A stretch of DNA of 50,621 nucleotides from the NCBI GenBank assembly GCA_018524725.1, contig JAEUWP010000592.1, positions 1 to 50,621 on the forward strand, read 5' to 3'. The first letter of the stretch is position 1; every line of letters starts with the position of its first letter. This DNA is from Podaxis mareebaensis. Its lineage: Eukaryota; Basidiomycota; Agaricomycetes; Agaricales; Agaricaceae. The position numbers and the translations under genes were made by a program. Under the pieces are notes generated by a model. That model was given only the letters and a program-made list of their open reading frames with translations. It made no database searches and was not told the origin of the DNA. Below are positions 45,675 to 50,621 of the stretch, in pieces.

Positions 45675-46685
45675 ATGTCTATTCCCTCCATTGCCATCAC
45701 TATCCACAACTCAGTCCCCAGTCTCAATGCCCAGAACTGGTCCCAATGGTCCCTTGCTATGCAGATGTTTTTCCAGTCTGCTAATACCTCCCACATCTTC
45801 TCTAATTCTCCACCCTTCTCTGATGATGCCAAATATCCTTCCTGGACCTCCTTGGACTCCCAACTCCTCCCTTTCATCTTTGCCAAGTTGGACCAGGACT
45901 ACTGGTATCTTCTTGATGGTGTTACCTCTGCCAGGGCTCTCTGGGACAAGGTTAAAGCCTTGTTTGAGAAGTCTACTATTGGTCATAGAATGTTGGCTAG
46001 GCAAAAGTTCTATAGAATGTCCCATGACATTTCCAAGCCTATCACCATATTCATCCAAGAGGTTATTGGTGGAGTTTCTCAGCTCAAGACTCTAGGTTGT
46101 ACTGTGGAGGATACTGAGGTGATTGATGTCATCCTCATGAACCTGGACCCCTCTTTCCATCCCATTAGAACCACTATCCTTGTCCAGGATGACTACCCCA
46201 CTCTAGAGAAGCTCAAGACCATCCTTTCCTCTGCCACCTCTGCTGATGGACTTGGCCCTGGTTCCTTCACTTCCCAGTCTACTTTTGCTGCTTCTAGTGG
46301 CAAGAGAAGATATCCTCCCCATACCACTCACTTCAAGCCCTCTCACTCCTCTCATCACTCTGGTCACCCTATTTCTAGGGCTCCTTCTCCTGTGGATTCC
46401 AAAGGCTTTAGGTGGTGTAATCCTACCAATGAGGGTCACTGTCATAGGTGTGGAAGAGAGAGTCATATTGCTGCTAGGTGTGTTTACAACATGCATCAAG
46501 AGGTTAAGGATTGGGTTTTTGCCAATTCTAGACAGAATAGCCATTCTTCTCAACAAAGGGCTAATGCTGTTTATCACTTCCTATCCTCTCCCCATCACTC
46601 TCCTAGCAACTCTCCTTCCCTTTCTCCTCAAATGGCTTCTGGTGCTTTTGTTGACTATTCTGCTATACCTCCTTTGTTGATTTGA
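45675..46685 (+). CDS. gag: Copia-type Gag (UBN2-like), full-length copy
   Basis: An intact 336-residue frame runs from the ATG at 45675 to TGA at 46683-46685. It has the same domain plan as the copy at 24566, with the C-terminal extension QMASGAFVDYSAIPPLLI retained. The knuckle reads CHRCGRESHIAARC, so the Gly before the His is Ser here while the Cys/His ligands are kept. It may still make protein. An overlapping frame upstream (from 45563) begins with GTG rather than ATG and is not a gene in my view. Confidence 0.87.
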   Translation: MSIPSIAITIHNSVPSLNAQNWSQWSLAMQMFFQSANTSHIFSNSPPFSDDAKYPSWTSLDSQLLPFIFAKLDQDYWYLLDGVTSARALWDKVKALFEKSTIGHRMLARQKFYRMSHDISKPITIFIQEVIGGVSQLKTLGCTVEDTEVIDVILMNLDPSFHPIRTTILVQDDYPTLEKLKTILSSATSADGLGPGSFTSQSTFAASSGKRRYPPHTTHFKPSHSSHHSGHPISRAPSPVDSKGFRWCNPTNEGHCHRCGRESHIAARCVYNMHQEVKDWVFANSRQNSHSSQQRANAVYHFLSSPHHSPSNSPSLSPQMASGAFVDYSAIPPLLI

Positions 46686-46834
46686 TAGACTTTGACTTTG
46701 GACTCTCTTGATGGACACTTTATTACCTTTGCTTCTTCACTCTTTTTTAGTTCTTTTATACTTTTTAAATTAGGTGGGTGTATTGGACTTTGTTTTGCTA
46801 GTGTTACTCTTGGATTTATCTGGTCAGGTGGGTG

Positions 46835-47046
46835 TGTTAGAACATGTGACCAGCTTCATCATATTCCTTTACTATATATGGTAATCCATCAATAGTTGGT
46901 CTGTGCACACTTTCCATATGTATATATAGAGTAGCATGTCATCTCAATTAATAAGGTCTTACCCTCACTTCAGTGTCAGTGTCAGTGTTAGTGTCTGAGC
47001 TTTCTCTCTCTTCATCCTCCACTCTATTTTCTTTATTTTTCTGACA
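46835..47046 (+). repeat. 3' LTR of Gag-only element copy 2
   Basis: It is identical to the 5' LTR except at three transitions. The purine tract GGTGGGTG precedes it. Confidence 0.88.
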
Positions 47047-47051
47047 ATGAC

Positions 47052-47418
47052 CTGTACCCCAATGGCCACAGGTGGGAGAGTGGAGGTGTGCTCATGAGCT
47101 ACCCCATGAATTTCCCAGGGATCCCCAGAAGGGACCTCCCAGAACTGAAGTTTCTTCTCCGGTTGAGAGAGCCATGGGGTGAGAAGTCATATCACAGCCA
47201 GGGCATGTGGTTGCCCTGATGTGGGAGAGGGATCGACAGATCTCTTAGTGGATGCCAAAGAATCTGTCCATACCAGAATAGTATTGACACCTTCCAGGCC
47301 TACTGCCTGAGCCAGTGCCAATCGAATGGTGAAGAGTTCTGCATCAGGTGCAGTAACATCGTCTACCGCTCTTCTAGTCGCATTGACTAGGTTTCCACAG
47401 TGGTATACCAAGGCTGCT
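47052..47418 (-). mobile_element. LINE A, segment 11, part 2 (RNase H)
   Basis: Minus-strand RNase H sequence (VWTDSLASTKR, DAELFTIRLALAQAVG, TRRAVDDVTAP). It is interrupted at 47419 by element N. Confidence 0.8.
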
Positions 47419-48141
47419 CAAATGCTTCTTTTCCAGTAACCACCATCAACACTTGGTGATGCCTCTCTCCCAGGAAGTTGCGAGCCTTGTAACTCCCTCA
47501 AATCTTGTCTGATTCACTTCAGATTTTGCACACACCTAGCACCATACTGGCGCTAGAGATGTACCAAATTTTGTGGCAAACAGCTGATCCATTGAGCCAC
47601 AATTCACCCTTCTTGTGGATTTTGATCCCAAGACTCAGGTCAGCTAGGGGAGTGCAACGGAGTGCTCTAGGGAGGCAACTATGGTCTAGGGACCTAGGCA
47701 AGTTCTCAATGAGCATTTATTGAGCTGATTCAGTGGCAGTTCCAGGTCCTGGAATGTCTACATTTATCTGGAGGACACCCAGCTGTCCCCTCCCCCTTCC
47801 CTCCACTTCCCAGCTTTCTAGGGGGTGGAGTTTTTTGCTGATTTTGCTGCCGTTCTGGGAAACGACACAGCCACTGGAGTGCTACATGCATGCCAAGTTT
47901 CAACCCAACCACTCGAGCCATTCTTGATATATCACCTTATCTCTCCCCAGTACTGATTTCTTTGCTGCTTGGGATCTGCTGGTCCAATTTTCTCCGGACC
48001 TCGCACAGACCATCTAGGCCCTTAGGCCTAGATCTCCACCAAATTTTGCACTGATCGGAGCAGTTTCTGTGGAGATATGCGCATTTTTCGTTGGGAGAGG
48101 CCATCTTTGCCCTCTTTTTTCTCTAAACCCCCACCATTGAC

Positions 48142-48867
48142 ATGGACCCCTTCATTATTGACCTCGATGACAACTCCCCATGGGAGGACCTCCTGGATGA
48201 CCTCCAGGAGGACTCCCAGGTGCCTCAGCACCACACTCTAGAGTGGCTACTCAGCCACACAACTATTCAGGAGGCACAGACACTCGATGAGAGTGTCCAC
48301 CTTCATACCTTTGTCCAACGTGCTCAATGGTGGGCTGATGCTGTGCTTTATGCACACTTATTATCTGATACCTTCATCACCTGTGATAAAGGATCTACCA
48401 TGCCTCCTCTCCCTACTTCCCCCCCCATTGGGGCACTGGGATTTTCAGAAAGACGAGGCCAATCCCCATCCCCCTCACTCCCTGCTGGATATGTCCAGAC
48501 AGAGGAAGTGCTAGTAGTGATGAACCTCGTTGACAGGGTGACCCAGTGGGCTCACCAAGCTGTCGCACAAAAGCAGTTCCTTCCAGGAGCTGCAGGACAT
48601 CTTGCCCTCTCAGTAATGGAGCTTATACAGGCTCTCTCACCATTACCAGAGGTTGAGCAAGTGCTCACCTTAATTATGAGTGACTCTTCTGGAACAGAAG
48701 AGTCATCTCCTGCCCGGGCAGTGACTCCTCACACTGAGGGGTCACAGGCCCCATTCACCGACACCAGCAGTCTGTTTGCAGACTCTGGCTACATGTCTAT
48801 GGAGGCGTCAGCCTCTACACCTTTATCTAGGCCACAAGCATCACGCTCAGGTGCCAATTCACCTTAG
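48142..48867 (+). CDS. Element N protein, 241 residues, unknown function
   Basis: An intact ORF from ATG 48142 to TAG 48865-48867. The N-terminus is acidic (MDPFIIDLDDNSPWEDLLDD). An alpha-helical stretch follows (HTLEWLLSHTTIQEAQTLDE, then VQRAQWWADAVLYAHLLSD), then a Pro/Ser linker. A second helical block comes next (EEVLVVMNLVDRVTQWAHQA, HLALSVMELIQALSPLPEVE) and a Ser/Thr-rich tail ending SGYMSMEASASTPLSRP. I recognise no domain and no zinc knuckle. It is homologous to the decayed ORF at 22893-22276 and the fragment at 20695-21437. By position it corresponds to a LINE ORF1, but I see no similarity to LINE A or B ORF1. Confidence 0.75.
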   Translation: MDPFIIDLDDNSPWEDLLDDLQEDSQVPQHHTLEWLLSHTTIQEAQTLDESVHLHTFVQRAQWWADAVLYAHLLSDTFITCDKGSTMPPLPTSPPIGALGFSERRGQSPSPSLPAGYVQTEEVLVVMNLVDRVTQWAHQAVAQKQFLPGAAGHLALSVMELIQALSPLPEVEQVLTLIMSDSSGTEESSPARAVTPHTEGSQAPFTDTSSLFADSGYMSMEASASTPLSRPQASRSGANSP

Positions 48868-48970
48868 GGTAGCTCTAGCCGGCAGCATTGTCACCACCAG
48901 TGCTACCATTAGTATATGGTCTCTTCTAACATGTTGCCTCCCGATGGGCATTGGCTCTAGGAATTCAGGC

Positions 48971-49027
48971 AATGGCCAATATTTGGCTATTCCCTATCAT
49001 CTGAGCAAGTCACTAAAGTGACTTGCT
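48971..49027 (+). other. Two adjacent conserved stem-loops in element N
   Basis: Hairpin 1 (48971-48991) pairs AATGGCCAA with TTGGCTATT (one G-U pair). Hairpin 2 (49004-49027) pairs AGCAAGTCAC with GTGACTTGCT around a TAAA loop. Both recur at 44221-44277 (loop TTTG) and on the minus strand at 22087-22142, with stems kept and loops changed. Confidence 0.65.
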
Positions 49028-49685
49028 ATTACGATACCTAGTTGGCCTGAGCACCACTGGCCAAGCGCTTTGTCAGAGCGCCTACACTTGTCCTGATGTG
49101 GCTCTCCCACAGGACATTTTATATTCCCCCCTATTGCTGCAGCCACTGGCTGCACCGTCCCTCTCCCCACAAGGGGAAGTGAATATTATTGGGTATGCTC
49201 TTTATGAGAGCTGCCAAGTGCATTCCTGTGAGGCTTCCGATCAGGGTGTATGCCCCTGAGCACCGCCCACTACATGTGGGACCTGTTCATTTTCTGTACT
49301 CCTGTGCACTGATGGCTGATCTGCAGTCTGAGGTGATATCAGAGGGTTCACCCTCCCCCCTGTGGAGGTAATTATCTCGCCTCCCTTCAGTGCCCAGTTA
49401 ACCTCTGTCAAGACGGGAGTTTACAGTGAATTAACATTGACGTGCCAAAGCATAGGGACTGGGAGCACACTGTTGGGGGGTCCTAGAGACACAAAGCTGA
49501 TGTCAACTCAGCATTCATCCTAGTCATGGTAGCCCTTGGGAGGCATGACTGTGTTGGTATGTAACAGCCTAGTGTACAATTTAGACATCCTGTATGTAGT
49601 GATTCTATGTGCAGGCGCAGACTGTGATCAAGCCCCGTGTAATAAATTGTTGAATAAAAAAAACAAAAAAAATACCAAGACTACT

Positions 49686-49843
49686 GAGACAGCCTAGTAG
49701 AAGCCATGGGTGGGCTGGCTCACATCAGTTTCACAATAGGCTGTGCCAGGGGAGTGTTCTGCCTCTCTCAAGATGATCTCCATCTGTTGTACATACCTTG
49801 CCCAGTCTTCTTCATCCCGGGGGGCAGCTCAGAACTCAATTTG
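49686..49843 (-). mobile_element. LINE A, segment 11, part 3
   Basis: Minus-strand ORF2 between RNase H and the RT thumb (on the minus strand QQMEIILREAEHSPG and upstream codons). It is interrupted by the miniature LTR element at 49844. Confidence 0.8.
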
Positions 49844-49860
49844 TATTAAGACAGAAAAGT

Positions 49861-49932
49861 GACCATACCAGAGATTGAACCTGGCACCACCTGTGATTGC
49901 AACAGGAGCTCTAACCACTGAGCTATATGGCC
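49861..49932 (-). other. tRNA-like sequence in 3' LTR of the miniature element
   Basis: The 72 nt fold as 7-bp acceptor (GGCCATA/TATGGTC, one G-U), D arm GCTC/GAGC, anticodon stem CCTGT/ACAGG with loop TGCAATC, 5-nt variable loop, and T stem CCAGG/TCTGG with loop TTCAATC. The A box is TAGCTCAGTGG and the B box GGTTCAATC. TTTT follows two bases after the end. The loop lacks U33, so decoding is unlikely. Confidence 0.8.
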
Positions 49933-50160
49933 TGGTACAAGTGGGAATTGGTAGGTGTTATATATACCATACCAAGGATGGGACTTGACTTTCCTCTGTT
50001 GGCACACTGTAGGATCTGGTGCACTATGCAGTTAGGGATAAGTTCAGAGGACCCTTGCCTGTCAGGTGACTTGACCTATCATCTCCTAACATACCCCCCT
50101 GATGTGACATGTTGCCCACTTTTCTATCATGGCAGCTTACCAAGTGAGTGGCAATGCTCA

Positions 50161-50172
50161 GGGCCCATAACC
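50161..50172 (-). other. Primer-binding site of the miniature element
   Basis: GGTTATGGGCCC on the minus strand, abutting the 5' LTR. It is identical to the sites of the two Gag-only elements. Confidence 0.75.
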
Positions 50173-50189
50173 TATTAAGACAGAAAAGT

Positions 50190-50261
50190 GACCATACTAG
50201 GGATTGAACCTGGGACCACCTGTGATTACAACAGGAGCTCTAACCACTGAGCTATATGGCC
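50190..50261 (-). other. tRNA-like sequence in 5' LTR of the miniature element
   Basis: The cloverleaf is the same as in the other LTR, with loop TGTAATC and one C-A mismatch in the T stem. A TATATATAA motif (50295-50287) lies 26-34 bases upstream of its first base, and TTTT (50187-50184) just downstream, giving a complete type-2 RNA polymerase III unit. Confidence 0.8.
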
Positions 50262-50425
50262 TGGTACAAATGGGAATTGGTAGGTGTTATATATACCATA
50301 CCAAGGATGGGACTTAACTTTCCTCTGCTGGCACACTGTAGGATCTGATGCACTGTGCAGTTGGGGATAAGTTCAGAGGACCCTTGCCTGTCAGGTGACT
50401 TGACCTATCATCTCCTAACAATTTG

Positions 50426-50507
50426 GTCTTGGAACCAATTGAGAAGATGATATCTGGGCCAGACTTCATCAGCATTCAGCTCAAATTGTTCACTGATCTC
50501 GTCCAAC
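50426..50507 (-). mobile_element. LINE A, segment 11, part 4
   Basis: It resumes the LINE A sequence exactly after the duplicated ATTTG and ends GTCCAAC at 50507 (ORF2 codons KLDEISEQFEL), where a new poly(T) starts. Confidence 0.75.
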
Positions 50508-50621
50508 TTTTTTTTTTTTTTTTGAGTCAACAATTTATTATGTAGGGCTCAATCACAGTCCATGCCTGCACATAGAATCACTACATACAGGATGTCTAAA
50601 ATGTACACTAGGCTGTTACAC
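50508..50621 (-). mobile_element. Element N, 3' end of a copy leaving the window
   Basis: Poly(T) 50508-50523, then CAACAATTTATTATGTAGGG and the 3' UTR as in 49571-49655 (inverse), up to the window edge. Confidence 0.8.

Larger units (their letters stand above)
45326..47046 (+). mobile_element. Gag-only LTR retrotransposon, copy 2 (young)
   Basis: The LTRs at 45326-45537 and 46835-47046 (212 bp each) differ at three positions by eye. The target duplication ATGAC is perfect (45321-45325 and 47047-47051). The internal part holds the primer-binding site, a complete gag and a TCAGGTGGGTG purine tract. It has no pol, as in copy 1. The near-identical LTRs and intact ORF make it the most recent LTR insertion here. 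It split LINE A segment 11. Confidence 0.9.
47419..49672 (+). mobile_element. Element N: non-autonomous poly(A) retroelement with its own ORF
   Basis: This 2.25-kb insertion is flanked by a 13-bp duplication, TACCAAGGCTGCT (47406-47418) versus TACCAAGACTACT (49673-49685). It has an A-rich tail and a leader of about 720 bp, one 241-codon ORF, two hairpins, and a 3' UTR ending AATAAATTGTTGAATAAAA. The tail and TSD length are those of LINE-mediated insertion, yet no RT is present. The 3' UTR shares blocks with LINE A (TGGTAGCC-TTGGGAGGCA, TTTACAG-GAATTAA and the TTGAA terminus), so LINE A is the likely helper. Sequence at 49050-49380 (CPDVAL.QDIL, IRVYAPEHRPLHVGPVHFL) could be a decayed start of an endonuclease domain, which would make element N an internal-deletion derivative of a LINE. 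Confidence 0.8.
49844..50420 (-). mobile_element. Miniature LTR element (TRIM) with tRNA-like genes in its LTRs
   Basis: Two 248-bp LTRs (49844-50091 and 50173-50420; about ten differences, roughly 96% identical) enclose only 81 bp. The element reads on the minus strand: 5' LTR at 50420-50173 starting TGTTAGGAG, primer-binding site GGTTATGGGCCC at 50172-50161 directly after it, and a purine tract AGGGGGGTA at 50100-50092 directly before the 3' LTR. The target duplication ATTTG is perfect (49839-49843 and 50421-50425), inside LINE A segment 11. There is no ORF. Each LTR contains a tRNA-like cloverleaf. A tandem pair of SINEs is excluded by the shared single TSD, the PBS and the purine tract. 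Confidence 0.9.

Noticed and set aside
45563..45784. Short hydrophobic ORF upstream of gag, present in both Gag-only copies
   Set aside because: It starts at GTG, mostly overlaps gag in another frame, and its conservation follows from the gag and leader DNA.
49189..49371. Possible endonuclease remnant after the element N ORF
   Set aside because: The IRVYAPEH-like piece needs a frame change relative to the CPDVAL piece in both copies that keep it. The likeness is short, so it is mentioned only as an option within the element N entry.
49861..50261. Two genuine host tRNA genes
   Set aside because: Both lie at the same offset inside two LTRs of one element, lack U33 and carry an altered B box. 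They are tRNA-like promoter sequences, not decoding tRNAs.
49844..50420. Two tandem tRNA-derived SINEs
   Set aside because: The copies are direct repeats with one shared 5-bp TSD, a PBS and a purine tract between them and no A-rich or T-rich tails, which is LTR structure.
17928..50523. Regularly recurring similar sequences (about 400 bp) with T-runs, possible array or rho-like terminators
   Set aside because: These are LINE and element N 3' UTRs with poly(A) tails; there are no short repeats with unique spacers, so no CRISPR, and the T-runs are retroposition tails.

Overview
The window looks like a nuclear contig of an agaricomycete (mushroom-forming basidiomycete). Several things point that way: introns of about 50-60 bp with GT/AG ends, a Plavaka-family transposase (a family known from basidiomycetes), fungal Pho85-type cyclin relics, and a very high load of Tad1-like LINEs. 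Nearly every reading frame is broken. The usual lesion is an in-frame stop where a CGA, CAG or TGG codon is expected, so decay by C-to-T change at (probably methylated) cytosines is the simplest reading.

Region 1 (1-12.3 kb) is older and gene-like. A decayed multi-exon gene of an uncharacterised family lies on the minus strand (103-3217). It is divergent from an almost complete Plavaka transposase pseudogene on the plus strand (3512-7307, about 11 exons, C2H2 finger at the N-terminus). Two cyclin pseudogenes follow (7828-8646 and 9128-10687), with scrambled casein-kinase-1 relics between them, a 40-bp motif repeated four times, and two unidentified ORFs.

Region 2 (12.7-50.6 kb) is a dense nest of retroelements. 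The bulk is one LINE family, here 'LINE A' (ORF1 with zinc knuckles; ORF2 with EEP endonuclease, RT, RNase H and a C-terminal zinc motif; related 3' UTR and poly(A) tail in every copy that keeps its 3' end). It is present as at least eleven mostly 5'-truncated pieces, nearly all on the minus strand. Inserted into these are: a full-length second LINE ('LINE B', 28500-35446, 14-bp TSD); two LTR elements that encode only a Gag (24211-25943 and 45326-47046); two solo LTRs with 5-bp TSDs; a non-autonomous poly(A) element ('element N', 47419-49672) that carries an intact 241-codon ORF, two conserved RNA hairpins and a LINE A-like 3' tail; and a 577-bp terminal-repeat retrotransposon in miniature (49844-50420).

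That last element is the best candidate for something new. Its two 248-bp LTRs each contain a 72-nt tRNA-like cloverleaf with A box, B box, an upstream TATA motif and a downstream TTTT. The whole internal region is 81 bp, holding only a primer-binding site and a purine tract. It resembles plant Cassandra elements, which carry 5S rRNA in their LTRs, but with a tRNA-like gene instead. Its primer-binding site matches that of the Gag-only elements and corresponds to the anticodon arm of initiator tRNA-Met, the half-tRNA priming known for Drosophila copia. A plausible working unit is therefore an ORF-less tRNA-LTR parasite, Gag-only partners and a missing autonomous copia, alongside a LINE A/element N pair sharing a 3' tail. 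All functional links are inferences from sequence alone.
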